Assembly: GCA_963556195.1 (NCBI GenBank)
Contig: OY744517.1
Location: 152,508,882 to 152,572,881, forward strand
DNA length: 64,000 nucleotides
Source: Sepiola atlantica
Taxonomy: Eukaryota > Mollusca > Cephalopoda > Sepiida > Sepiolidae
Direction: 5' to 3'
Below the pieces are notes generated by a model that saw nothing but the letters and a program-made list of their open reading frames with translations, did no database searches and had not been told where the DNA came from. Positions 38,258 to 48,780 of this stretch are shown one piece after another. The translations under genes were made by a program, and so were the position numbers. Each line of letters starts with the position of its first letter. Position 1 is the first letter of the stretch.

Positions 38258-39030
38258 TGTTGAATATTTCGTTTATAATAATAAGTTTGCAGGTCGGAAT
38301 CTGGCGTAGTACAACAGCTCCTTTGTTGATCCAGCGAACGGCATCGGTTGCTAACGGGACGATATGTCGTTTCTCGATCCGGGCGACGTCGAGTCGTCTT
38401 TCCAGTCGGTCCCGGCTACAATCTCTCCCTTTCGGCTGACACAGCAGTAAACCCAATTCGACTACTCTCTGCAGACGCTTTGCCGTTGTCACCACTCTCT
38501 GCAGACGCTTTGTCGTTGTCACAATTTCGTGCCGGCGGTTTCTTTCTGTAACTGAAATCAATCTACACATAACAAAATATAAAAAGTCTTCTCCTGTAGT
38601 TCCGAGCCATTTATTTTCATTTTCGTTAAAACAGAGAGAGAGAGAGAGAAGCTTACGCTAGTTAATTAACTAATTACTTAATCACTTGTAAGGGAAGGAA
38701 GAGGGGGACATCGTCTGGCTCTCATTTTTGGGGATCTGAATTCCCCTATCTTATTTAATCGCTACATGGCTAATGCGACTTGACTCGTCGGCTTCCCGTC
38801 AAGAACTCCCAAAATCACTGCAGTTTTCTCACCGGGAAAACTGTGACGTCACAAAATCTCGTGAGCAACGCACAGGTGCGACCCAACCCGTGACCCGAGG
38901 TCTCGTCAACTGTCACCGCGAATCGTGAGAAAAACATCGCACCAAAGTTGCACGAGATGACTCCGTTACAAATCGCGCAAGTTAAGCGATCTCTCTGTAC
39001 GTCTATCATCATATACATCCCATTATATAA
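38258..39030. mobile_element. GC-rich insertion into the second array, unidentified
   Basis: About 770 bp, richer in G+C and CpG than anything nearby, interrupts a monomer. The word agtattg stands immediately left (38251-38257) and again right of it (39031-39037), consistent with a 7-bp target duplication. Inside are two copies of ctctctgcagacgctttg followed by cgttgtcac (38464 and 38494), an AG dinucleotide run (38634-38650), an 8-bp-stem hairpin (cagttttc...gaaaactg, 38821-38843) next to a CRE-like TGACGTCA (38844-38851). No terminal inverted repeat or LTR pair was found and its short frames show no known domain. It could be a retroelement fragment. Confidence 0.6.
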
Positions 39031-39230
39031 CAGTATTGGATAAAATGAAAATAATGTAACAATTGAATGGCTATGAATAGAGACAGACCATAGAATGAAC
39101 ATCGGAAATGATAAAAGTAATGATAGTATTGGATAAAATCAAAATAATGTAACAATTGTATGGTTATAAATAGAGACAGAACATAGAATGAAAACCGGAA
39201 AGGGTAAAAAGTAACGATAGAATTATTTTT
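39031..39230. repeat. Second 93-bp array, resumed after the insertion (about 2 monomers)
   Basis: Monomers with agtattggataaaatgaaaa and acagaccatagaatgaacat continue to about 39215 and then fade into T- and A-rich sequence. Confidence 0.9.
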
Positions 39231-39464
39231 TTAAAAAGAAGAAACAATGAAATGACGAAAGAATTTTATACAGATAGAAAAACGTAGAAATAGGACTGCT
39301 AATTGTTTCTTATACTATTGAGTCACCAAGTTACCAAGGCCAAGAGCCACTGGAGAAGTAAGATTAATTAGACGGAATGATTTTTACCCGAGAGATGAAG
39401 AAGGCTATGAGAGTACTAACATTGATCAAAGGTACTAATTGCGTTTGATTATTTATTGGTCGAT
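39231..39464. other. Non-coding; nothing recognised
   Basis: Decayed satellite words to about 39290, then sequence without recognisable features before the LINE tail. Confidence 0.4.
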
Positions 39465-39719
39465 TTATGGCAATGATTTGTTGACATTTGATTTGAAACC
39501 GACGAAGTTGCAATCAAGATGGAAGCAGTCAATCGGTAATGTATTCCACGAGGGGGGATCCCTTGCAAAAGAGTTTTTTGTTAGTGGAAAATTCTTTCTC
39601 ACGCGAGACACTTGAAACGAGAAAGGAAAGTCACTTTCAGTTCTGGTAGAAGACGGGTCTCGCTGTGAATTTCTTACAAGGAGAAACAGAAGAGTGGGAC
39701 TCGGTCGAGTAGCTTTCAT
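39465..39719 (-). pseudogene. C-terminal tail of a second LINE RT protein
   Basis: The minus-strand frame ends with FPLTKNSFARDPPSWNTLPI, then DCFHLDCNFVGFKSNVNKSL and a stop. The F.R....WN.LP..CF.L...F..FKSNVN..L arrangement is the C-terminus of Jockey-like LINE proteins. It shares layout but little sequence with 3752-4040, so it is a different subfamily. The RT core is missing. The sequence just above it (39697-39765) resembles 62060-62145, suggesting another copy there. Confidence 0.65.
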
Positions 39720-39765
39720 AGAAATGACGGTATAGTAGCAACCTACCTTCTGTGAGAAAAGGGAT

Positions 39766-40140
39766 TATAAAAGTAACGATAGAATTGTATGAACAATAAG
39801 TAACGAAATAACGAAATAGAGAAAGACACGTAGAGATTTAACGGGAAATGATAAAAATAACACTGGAATTGTACAATAGAAAGAAACCGTTGAATAACGA
39901 AAGAATAAGAAACGGGGACGAGAAACGTAGAATGATAATACGTAATGATAGAAATATTGATAAAATTGTACAAATGAAAAATAGGATTTTAGAGAGAATG
40001 ATTAAAAAAGATGGAAACGTATGAAAACGAAACAATCGAATCACGAAAGAAACAGAAACAGAAACAAGAAAAGAAACGTAGAAATTTAACTAAAAAAATA
40101 TAGAAATAGAAAGTAACAGTTAAATAACATTTAGTTATGC
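39766..40140. repeat. Decayed satellite-family DNA
   Basis: Words such as gagaaagacacgtagagatt, aacgaaataacgaaatag and ggaaatgataaaaataacac recur at irregular spacing. They match the ancestral unit inferred from both arrays. Confidence 0.6.
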
Positions 40141-40250
40141 TACTTTACGCTATTACAGTTTTGAATTACAATAAATGATCGATTAAAAGTAAATAAACAT
40201 GATAATGTATAAGGCGAGAAGTGGTTTGATGCGGTTTGGTGCGTTTAGCA

Positions 40251-40371
40251 ATATACGACATAACCACGTTGACAGACTGGTTTCCGTTATATCTCCGAAG
40301 TTAAGCGGCATTGAGCCTGGTCAGTACTAAATGGGTGACCATTTGGGAATACCAGGTGCTGTATGTGCTCT
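40251..40371 (+). pseudogene. 5S rRNA-derived sequence (pseudogene or SINE3 head)
   Basis: About 121 bp follow the 5S rRNA order: tacgacataaccacgttga at the start, then ccgaagttaagcggcattga (A box), tcagtactaaatgggtgacc (intermediate element), and tgggaataccaggtgctgta (C box). The internal promoter boxes are largely intact, but several otherwise constant positions differ. It stands alone and not in a tandem 5S cluster. The sequence to about 40545 could be the body of a 5S-headed SINE. Confidence 0.85.
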
Positions 40372-41310
40372 CCCCTTATCTTGGCATTGTTCCCGGTCAT
40401 CCTGGACTTCTCTTTTGCACTGGAATCAAGCAGTGCTGTTTTAGGAGAGGTGGGGTTAAAGATTGCGCAACCTTTGCTTCACAATTACATGCGCAGCTTC
40501 CCTTACATGAAGTATCAATTGTCTTTCAAGACTGAGCGGAGGCCATAATGCATTTAATGGCATATAAATCATCTTGGATTATTTAATATCAATGTTTGTT
40601 TATTTGTGTTCGTTTATAGAGTTGTGTTAAGTGTCGTTTATTTATTCATTCATTTGTACATTTTTTATTATTCATTGGGCTTATAGATATTAGAGTTTTA
40701 CCATAAACTTACTGTCTTTAAACAGGAGAGTATAGCTTGTGGTTATAAGACAATTCTGTCGCAGTGTTAACGTTGGAATATCTTTGCCGCATTGGGACAA
40801 ATTATAAAGGGGCTTACTGTGTATGAAACATGACAACCCGTGCACCGCGGTGGCTCTTTTTTGTTAAAGCAGCAATACATGTGTGACTTTTGTATGGTAA
40901 TTTTCCCAGATTGAGATGTATTGTCAATAACTTGTTGTAAATGTTAAAACTCAGTAGATGGATAACAATTGAGGTAGTAGGATCAGTTGGTAGGGGGGGC
41001 AATTAAAACATTAGAGAAAGAGATCAGAACGGAGTTGAGAGAAAAAGAGATAAAGACCTAGCCAGAAAATGGTGCGAAACTGTTCTGTTTGGAGGATTAA
41101 TGTTACCCGTCCAAAAAACGAGTATTCTTCTAGTAATTGAATATAAGAAAGAATTAATGAAATAACGGAAGAATGAATGATAACATTAAACAGTACAAAT
41201 AATGATAACATTGTCAAAATATAGAATGATGAAGTAACGACAAAATGAAAACAGACACGTTGAAGAACAACGGAGTAAGGGAACTATGAAAAAGATGAAA
41301 AACAGACGTT
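40372..41310. other. Non-coding; possible body of the 5S-headed element, then unassigned DNA
   Basis: 40372-40545 is GC-richer than what follows and may belong to the 5S-headed element. From there to 41310 no feature is recognised, apart from decayed satellite words near 41150-41290. Short overlapping frames at 40311-40548 are translations of the 5S-like unit. Confidence 0.4.
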
Positions 41311-41313
41311 AAA

Positions 41314-41314
41314 C

Positions 41315-41399
<85 letters not shown>
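41314..41399. repeat. (GAT)n trinucleotide microsatellite
   Basis: About 28 uninterrupted copies of gat. Confidence 0.97.
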
Positions 41400-41400
<1 letters not shown>

Positions 41401-41640
41401 GTTAACGTTGTAGTACCTTTGTCACATTGGTGTAAAATCAGTACATTCTATCATAGAGTGGCTTACTGCGAATGAATCATGACAGGCCGTGCACCTCTTT
41501 TTGTCCAAGCGTGAAGAAACGTGTGACTTATTATACGGCCATACGGAGTCGAGAAAGAAAGACCACCTCTCTTCATCTGTTCCTGTAGCCCAGTTTCCAA
41601 TCTCCCAGACTGGTTTGTATTATGAATAACTTGTTGAAGA
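41400..41640. other. Diverged partner of 40740-40960
   Basis: Words such as gttaacgttgtagtaccttt, ttactgcgaatgaatcatga and cagactggtttgtattatga parallel gttaacgttggaatatcttt, ttactgtgtatgaaacatga and the matching part near 40910. This indicates two diverged copies of one unnamed dispersed repeat. Confidence 0.5.
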
Positions 41641-42440
41641 TCTTATTGCTCCAACGAAACGAAAAAGTGAGAAACGGAGAAATAAGCTTAGAATGATAAA
41701 CGAACAATGTAGAAATTACGATATAATTGCTTAAACAAAGAAACAAAGCAAATAATATGAAATGATGACTTACAATTGTAGAAAGAACGACATAATTTTA
41801 CAAAGGAAATGATCACTTAAAAAAGGGAAAGTGTGAGAATTATGGAAAGACACGTAGAAATTTAACGGAAAATCATAAAGGTAACGCTTGAATTACATGA
41901 TAGAAAGAGACAGTCAAATAACGAAATCGGAAATGGCGAAAGAAACATAGAATGACCTAAAATGATAGAAAGATTAATATATAGTTATACAACTGTAAAA
42001 ACAACAATGAAATAGCCAAAGAACGACAAACAAGGTCAAATAAACGTAGAAACATAAGCGAAAATGATAGGAAAACGATAAAAAAAATGTTCACCTGCTG
42101 GAGCAATGAAATAACGAAAGAATGAATAACAGGCAAAGAAGCTTCGAAACATGGAATGATAACCTAAAATGATCGAAAGATATAATCGTAAAAAACAAAA
42201 CGAATGAAAAACAGAGAAAGAAATGTCAAATAGTCACCGAACATGATAACACTAAAAAATAGAATTATATAACAAAAGAAACAATAAAATAACATTAAGA
42301 AATTAGTAACATAAAATATGAGAAAGAAAGTATGACGGAAAAAGATACGACCAACACTGACAAAGAATGCATTATAGAAAATACACAGAAAAATATAGAA
42401 AAATGAAGACAAAATGCAAATCACGCAGGAAGAATTACGA
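41641..42440. repeat. Right-most decayed satellite-family DNA
   Basis: Recurrent gaaacggagaaataagctta, gaatgataa, tagaaattacgatataatt and gaaagacacgtagaaattta words at irregular intervals. Beyond about 42440 they stop. Confidence 0.6.
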
Positions 42441-43646
42441 TACAAATAAGTCCGACGTTACCTTCATAAAGCGACGGCCTTTTCATTGAGTCTCCTTTTT
42501 CTGTTGACGTCACAGTGGTTGGTGCTAGCCGTCGCCTAACGTTACTTCTAAATATCTGAAATCAACTGCTACTTTCAGGGAATTAATAGAGGTTCTCTAA
42601 TTTTGTTATGTTTACTTTCGTGATTAGGATCACAGTATTGAAGAGAAATAGAAAAAAGGCTGGTTTGGAGCTCTTTAAATTCTGTAAAATAATTTTTGTG
42701 GTAAGAAATATGATAATATTACTAAGAAAAAAGTAAGCAATAAAAGAAAATTTCAAACATTCAACTAAATTATCCAACAGATTTTTTTTTTTTAGTTTAT
42801 TTCTGCATTAGAAACTTTATTCTTTGTTTTTATTGAAATTATTTGTTTGAACTACATTTGTTCTGTTTTCATTTTAAACTAACTTATCGTTTGTTTTTTT
42901 TAAAACTTACTTATACATCGTTTGGTTTTATTTTAAACGGTTATATTGAAAAGGTTAGATCTCCAAATAGCTGCTACATTTTATCGACTAGTTTTGTCTG
43001 ATTTGCCAATCGGTGATAGGGAAAATTTTTTTTTGACTTTTGCAAAGTAGCGAACTAGTCTCCCTCTCTACTGGCTATAAAATTCGATGTTCTTGCAGCT
43101 AAATGTTAAAAAGAAATGGAGAAATGGATAGCCACACATGTTAGAAAAAAAAGTTCAAACCACCCTCGATATTCAACCCCCCTAAATATATCACCTCCGT
43201 TCACTTTCCTCTTAGATATACACTGTATGATTTTCTTGAAGGGGTCATTTGCAAAGTAGCCCGACTTCAATTAATGGAAGTCACATGACTGCTGAAATGA
43301 AAAAGACTCACCAAAATTTTAAGCTGAGTTTCTGTTCTTTTAACTATCTTAAAAGTATTTGGCATTTTTTAATAATTTCTAATCATGCTACCAAAGTTAT
43401 TTGTATTTACCCTGTGTTTTTTTTAATTTAATTTTGAGTTTCAATTAACCCCATTTTCTCCGTAGCCTTTATTCAATAAATAGTTATTAGCTCTAGTTCG
43501 TTAACTAGTTAACTAGTTAAATAGTTAACTAGTATTTCTTAGTTGCTACCCTATTAGCTGTCTATTTCTAATCTGTACTAACTTGTGACAGGGAAACATA
43601 TCTTCAAATTACTGTTCCCTCTGTTAACTGTACATTGAACTTATTA

Positions 43647-43648
<2 letters not shown>
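42441..43648. other. Non-coding AT-rich DNA with a small inverted repeat
   Basis: gcgacggc (42471-42478) and gccgtcgc (42528-42535) form an 8-bp inverted repeat around a CRE-like TGACGTCA (42505-42512). Near 43499-43533 ttaactag is repeated. No coding region recognised. Confidence 0.5.

Positions 43649-43727
<79 letters not shown>
43649..43727. repeat. (TA)n microsatellite
   Basis: About 39 uninterrupted TA units. Confidence 0.97.
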
Positions 43728-43730
<3 letters not shown>

Positions 43731-44315
43731 GATGGATTTTTTTTTACCTGCGGTTAAACTAGTCGATAAAATATCTAAACTAACTAATTTTTTGTTTTCA
43801 TTTTGTTTAAGTATACATCGTTTATTTTTATTTTTACATTATTTATCGTTTGTTTTGAATTTTTTGTTTATTTAATTATTGTGTGTTTGTTCTCTAAATT
43901 CATAATTGCAGTATTTGATTGTATTCTGCTTAAAAAGTAAAAAAAACACATCGTAATCAACAATATTTTCTATGCAACAAATAAGTTGATATTGTAACTT
44001 AAAAAAATATAATCTTCATTACTTGATTTTGCATGTTGTATGTTTTTATTTTAATAACTTCTATAAAGATTTTTTCAGATTGTTCACAATCAAAATAAAT
44101 GAATTTTACTCTTTAAATTCATGAAACAATATTATGTTTATTTACTTTTACGCAGCAACAACACCTAACTTAACTATTCATTTTGAATGAATTCTTATTT
44201 TTTATCAATATTGAATAAAGTTCAGTTTAAGTATAAATTGGATCGTGTCCTTTTTTTAAAACATTTATTTTTATTTTGACTGAACTTTTTTGTGTAAAAA
44301 TGCAGTAGACTGCAC
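43728..44315. other. Non-coding AT-rich DNA
   Basis: T-rich and A-rich stretches with no recognisable gene or element. Confidence 0.45.
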
Positions 44316-44698
44316 TTTTCAGTCATGCATATGAATGGCAGTTTTTGTAAGTGGCATATACTCGGCAAAAGGACAAAAGGGCCACTAAGAAAGTGAAAAT
44401 GTCGTTGGTTTTATTTGTGCGATCTAAGAGTGTATTTATCTTTGAAAACAAGTCAGTGCCTCGTAAGGGCGGGACTCATGCTGTGATGTTCACAGATAGT
44501 CTCCATGATCATCCTTTGTCTGACAGTTATCTCTGTTTGAAATCTCAAGTGGCGAGTGCCTGGATGGTCCAGTGATGACCGGTCTGGAAGAAATAGATTG
44601 GGGGCGTATACCTGGCCCACTTGACATGACAAGAAGTAGGTTTTTCTGAGAGCTGGAGGCAATTACATCTTGGTGCCTTGGGAGGCAATGTGGGTCTA
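44316..44698 (+). repeat. Unnamed dispersed repeat, copy 1
   Basis: Same orientation and order as 47388-47757: aaaatgcagtag, gcatatgaatg, gtgcctcgtaagggc, catgctgtgatgttcacaga, tctgacagttatct, gtccagtgatgacc, ggaggcaatgtgggtctatt. The pair is roughly three-quarters similar by eye over some 370 bp. The short ORFs on both strands here are not conserved in the other copy, so they are not called coding. Class unknown. Confidence 0.75.
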
Positions 44699-45020
44699 TT
44701 GTGCAGAGGACATTCGAGCCATTGAGAAATGTTAATACTGTAGAATTATGGAAAAGGTTTTTTGGTTGAAAAACTATTAATAGTGGAATTATAGAAACGA
44801 TTTTTGGAGACTGTCTGCACGTGTGCAGAGGACATTTTGGCTGTTGATAAATTTCTAAAATTGTAGAATTATGGAAATGCTTTGTTAGTGTCCATGCAAC
44901 TATGCAGACGATATTGGTACTGTTGATGAAATGTAAAATTATGGAAGGTTTTGAGAGAATCCCTGCTAGTTTACAGAAGATAGTTGGGCAGTTGAGAAAT
45001 TTTTAAATAGTGGAAACAGG
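44699..45020 (+). repeat. Four degenerate tandem units
   Basis: The motif tgcagaggacatt..., then ctgttgataaat, then tagaattatggaaa, recurs beginning near 44702, 44827, 44906 and 44974, in progressively diverged form. Unit length is roughly 70-125 bp. Confidence 0.6.
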
Positions 45021-45087
45021 GAAAAGATGCTGGGCATGCGAGGGATGCATTGAGCATTCTCGTCAGAAGCGTGTACGCTAGGAGTCT

Positions 45088-45093
<6 letters not shown>

Positions 45094-45151
<58 letters not shown>
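45094..45151. repeat. (TA)n microsatellite
   Basis: Uninterrupted TA run abutting the retroelement remnant. Confidence 0.97.
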
Positions 45152-45156
<5 letters not shown>

Positions 45157-45454
45157 TATCTATAAACTGTTTGATAAAAGAAATTACTTTCCTTTTCGTA
45201 TCGTACGGATGCCACATAAAAATAGTACCTGCCCTGTGTATATATTTTACGGGAGTATTATGTCCGAATTTCTGAGGATTGCTCGTGTTACCTTAAAATT
45301 GGTAGATTTTATGCCCCCAATTTCTGACCTAATAATAAGAATGATTAAACAAGGTGGCGATCAGAATAAAATATTAAGACAATTAAATAAGGCAATTACT
45401 CGCCATCCTGATGCTTTTAAGTCTTATCAAATTAATCAAAGTAAATTGATATAG
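45152..45454 (+). pseudogene. C-terminal remnant of a retroelement RT protein (Penelope-like or similar)
   Basis: About 100 codons from the (TA)n to a stop at 45454. They read YKLFDKRNYFPFRIVRMPHK, then YIFYGSIMSEFLRIARVTL, a middle part with IIRMIKQGGDQ, then LNKAITRHPDAFKSYQ. The layout (YDKRD.F.F.IV..PH.DS..P...Y......E..R.AR, then RM..QG, then L.K...RH...F) is what I know from the C-terminal part of many uncharacterised invertebrate RT-bearing proteins. The family assignment is uncertain. All upstream RT sequence is gone and the preceding ATG lies beyond the microsatellite, so this is a 5'-truncated fossil. Confidence 0.5.
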
Positions 45455-45599
45455 AACAAATCCAAAGCTATCTAAATATAAATAAAAATAATGTAGAATA
45501 TGTATAATCGTATATATAACACATATACTAATAATATAAAAAATAGTTACGTTTAATAGACAATAGAAAGGGATGAAGAAGGAAAGAAATGTTGAAAAA

Positions 45600-45785
45600 G
45601 TAAAAAAAATCGACAGTTAGCTTATAACGCCGATTGGAGACGCTGTGAGTTTTAAAAAAAGAAGAAGAAAGAGAGAAATGATGAACAGTTGGCTTATGAA
45701 CGCCGGTTGGAGGCGCTGTGAGTTTAAAAAGAAAAAGAAAGAGAAAAATCGGCAGTAAAGCTTATGAACGCTCTGAGTTAACAAG
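45600..45785. repeat. Three tandem units of about 70 bp
   Basis: Units start at 45611, 45683 and 45750: cagttagcttataacgccga, cagttggcttatgaacgccg and cagtaaagcttatgaacgct. Each is followed by gctgtgagttt or ctctgagtta; after the first two units an A/G-rich spacer follows. Confidence 0.85.
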
Positions 45786-45833
45786 GGTGATTTAATATTT
45801 ATTTTAAATTGATGTCAAGGAATTGAACAACAA

Positions 45834-45862
45834 AGGAGGAGGAGGAGGAGGAGGAGGGGGAG
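45834..45862. repeat. (GGA)n microsatellite
   Basis: Eight or more GGA units. Confidence 0.95.
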
Positions 45863-45879
45863 AAAAAAGGACTAAAAGT

Positions 45880-45906
45880 ATATATATGTATATATATATA
45901 TATATA
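45880..45906. repeat. (TA)n microsatellite
   Basis: Short TA run with one interruption. Confidence 0.85.
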
Positions 45907-46174
45907 ATTTTAAAAGTTTTAATAGATTCGTCTACACACTTTAAAATGCAGCAACATTTTTGTAAGTAACGGATAAATTTTATTAGACAGACGAACAACA
46001 CAGGTAAGAAGGACTTTTTTTTCTTTTTTTTAATAACTAATATAAGTTAGCAAAACATTTTACGGAACAAAACTTAGGTTTAGTATACGGAACGTTTATG
46101 TTTTTTGTCTTTTAAGGGAAGTGGGGTCTGATCAACTCTGCTGGGAAGCCATGAAATTAAATACTGTCTTGTTT

Positions 46175-46382
46175 TTAAATTCCCGAAACAGTTTTTCATG
46201 GTAAACAACTGATGATTCCTTAAATAATGTTAGAAGCAAACTAATATAATAACTGAAAAAGTTAAATTTACTTACATGAGTGATTTTCCACTGAACGAGT
46301 TGGGACTTAAGTTTTTATGGTTTTTTGGGTTTTTTTTTAATATAGTTTTAATGGTTGAGAAACTTTCAAGACTATATATATT
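46175..46382 (+). repeat. Unnamed dispersed repeat B, copy 1
   Basis: ttcccgaaacagtttttcat to aatggttgagaaacttt and ctatatata match 52916-53115 in the same orientation at about 90% by eye. Both copies end in a TA-rich tail, like a 3' end produced by target-primed insertion. Confidence 0.8.
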
Positions 46383-47387
46383 ACGGAATTAATTTAAATT
46401 GGGAGATGTGTTTTGACGCCGAGGTGATATGCGTGAGCTGAGAATGTGAGTTGTCCGCCCCTTGGTTGTGTAAAAGATTGGATGAGGAAAAAAAGATATT
46501 AATGAATTGTATCTTGCTTGTGAAGTAGCGACTAACGAGAGATAGGCTTGGAATTTGCTATTCTCAGAGCAGATACTAATGGTAATAATGAAAGTGATGA
46601 TTATGTGTTAAAGAAGCTATCCCACAGCAAACGGTAGATTCAGAAGTAAGTTTAATGAGCAGGAGAGGCCGAGAACCAATTGAAATCCTAACGATGCATG
46701 AATTTGAGACGGTAGTTGGTAGTTAAAGATGAGCCGGACTTTATTAGTTATTGAGAGAAAAATGTTTTAACTACCATAAAACTGAAGTGAACTAAGAAAA
46801 CAACAAAACAACTACTATGATTTAAATGTGCATGGTTTTACAGCTATAATTGAGGACTAGTAAAAATTTGGAAAAATGGTGTACACAGAAGAAAGAGAGA
46901 ATGAACTTTATTAGTTAAAGAAGAAAACAAAAAGAAAACGACAAAATATTTTTTGCATGTGCATTATTTCACAGCCATAAAAGAGGAATAGTATTTTTTT
47001 TAAATAACAAAAGATGAACCTTATTATTGAAAGCAAAAACAACTCCAGAAAAAGACAAAGAGAAACCAACTATGCTTTGCATGTGCATAGTTTCACAACT
47101 ATAAGTCAAGACTAGTGAAAGAAAATAAGAAAAAAGAAGACTGTACCATATTGTTTAATGGACTACTGTAGAAAAAGAGAAAAGAAAAGAATGTTCAGAA
47201 AGATGCTGCGAGCTTAAACGAACATCACATCCTGGACTTTGTATTAATATACTATTGGAATTTGCAATTGAACGTGTTTTTCTTCTCCTCGGGATTGTTT
47301 TAAGGTGATTTTGTTTGTTCCTTTTCAGCAGGACTGAGTGAAATGCTGCAAGAAGCATTTTCAACATGGGGATGTGTAGGGATGTAA
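46383..47387. other. Non-coding, with loosely repeated A/G-rich units
   Basis: Between about 46800 and 47130 a motif such as tgcatgtgcat, then agtttcacaactataa, then gaggactagt, recurs three times near 46829, 46958 and 47078, suggesting an old tandem of about 120 bp. No coding signal. Confidence 0.5.
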
Positions 47388-47757
47388 AAATGCAGTAGCA
47401 TGCATATTTTAGTGGTGCATATGAATGACAGACTTTACAAGTGTTAGATGCTATTTGGTTTTATTTGGGTCACTCAAGAGTTTATTTTTCTTTGAAATAA
47501 AGTAAGTGCCTCGTAAGGGCTGGGCCTCATGCTGTGATGTTCACAGATCGTCACCCTTATAATCCTCTGTCTGACAGTTATCTTATGTTGAAATCCGAAG
47601 TGGAGAGTGCCAAAGTGGTCCGGTGATGACCAGTCAAGAGGAAAGAGATGAAGGAGACCTGGTCCACTGGACATTACAGGAAGTGGGATTTCTTGAAGGC
47701 TGAAGTCAATTGAATCTGAATGCCTCTGGAGGCAAAGTGGATCTATTAAGTGCTTTT
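47388..47757 (+). repeat. Unnamed dispersed repeat, copy 2
   Basis: Partner of 44316-44698, in the same orientation. Shared words include gtgcctcgtaagggc, catgctgtgatgttcacaga and tctgacagttatct. Confidence 0.75.
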
Positions 47758-48039
47758 AGCCAAAGGACTGTGTTGGACTTTTATTTCGCCGGCATAGAGA
47801 AATCTCATTTGCAAGTCTGCCAATCAACCCAGGAACACGAGTATCATTTATAATCTTTAACAAATAAATCTGTCACTCGTTGATAAACTGGACTAATGTT
47901 TTTTACCTGACATGAGAGTGTTTGTTGCAGCACTGAGTGAGTCTAACAACAACTTCCGACCGGCACAGCGAGTAACACGATTGCGGTCAGTGCAGTGAAC
48001 GCACGCATACATAAATGTTATTATTTGAAAGCTATCATT
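47758..48039. other. Non-coding; nothing recognised
   Basis: Unassigned sequence with a mildly GC-rich patch at 47960-48000. Confidence 0.35.
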
Positions 48040-48780
48040 CATTAGCGACAGCCTGACTTTTATGCATGCCTTGCCTGCACCAAAGTGTATGATGTAATTT
48101 TCGATGGAACAGGCCTTTTTAAGTAAAGTTGTGTCTCTGTGTGCTCCGTTCAGTCCTAGGGGGTCAATCTTCCTAGGCTTTACCCTCTCTCTGAGAAAGA
48201 GGTGGTTTATTTCTAATCGTTTTACCGCTGTTGGGCTCTGTATGCTCAGTTCAGTTCTAAGAGGCCAATCTTCCCAGGCGTTACCTTCTCTTTGGGAAGG
48301 GGTTGGTTTATCGCTAATCGATTTGTTGCTCTGTTCAGTGCTAGGAGGTCAACACTCCCAGGCGTTACCTGAGAAGGAGTTAATTTATTGCTAATTGCTT
48401 TGTCACTGTTGGTACTATTCTCTGTTGAGTCCTAGGACGTTCATCTTTCCAGACTTTACCTTATCTCTGAGAAGGGGTTGGTTTATGACTAATCGCTTTG
48501 TTGCTGGTAGACTCTGTATTCTCTGTTTAGTTCAAGGGGGTCGATCTTCCCGAGCTTTACTTTCTCTTTGTAGAAGGGGTTGGTTAATTGCTAATCGCTT
48601 TGTTGCCCTGTTCAGTCCTAGTGGGTCAACATTCCCAGGCTTTACGTTCTCTCTAAGAAATTAGTTTATTGCAAATCGCCCGAGGCGCCCCTACAGGTCA
48701 AGCCGACGGGGCTCTTCAGATAATTTTTGTACGCCAGATTTCACTTCGTCTTGTGTGCTGGCTTTTCCGCAAGTCCGAAT
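48040..48780 (+). repeat. Expanded copy of the U2-headed repeat: six tandem hairpin modules
   Basis: The module ctgttcagtcctagg, gggtcaatcttccc, aggctttacc, then a stem-loop, then ggtttattgctaatcgcttt, starts at about 48151, 48252, 48336, 48427, 48528 and 48613 (spacings 84-101 bp). It matches a single block in the 55.8-kb element (gtgcagttctaggaggtcca onwards). The last module runs into gaggcgcccctacaggtcaa, gccgacggggctcttcagat, aatttttg and a gccag...ctggc stem, which is the same 3' half as at 55.94-56.02 kb. A decayed U2-like head may lie at 48051-48115 (gcgacagcctg...caaagtgtatgatg). Small plus-strand ORFs here are not coding. Confidence 0.8.

Noticed and set aside
38236..38570. Overlapping ORFs on both strands in the GC-rich insertion
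   Set aside because: Two overlapping plus frames and one minus frame with no domain. The openness reflects composition.
48104..48664. Plus-strand ORFs of 96 and 89 codons with repeated SLWEGVGLS-like strings
   Set aside because: Translations of the tandem hairpin modules of the U2-headed repeat. Frames are not maintained between modules.
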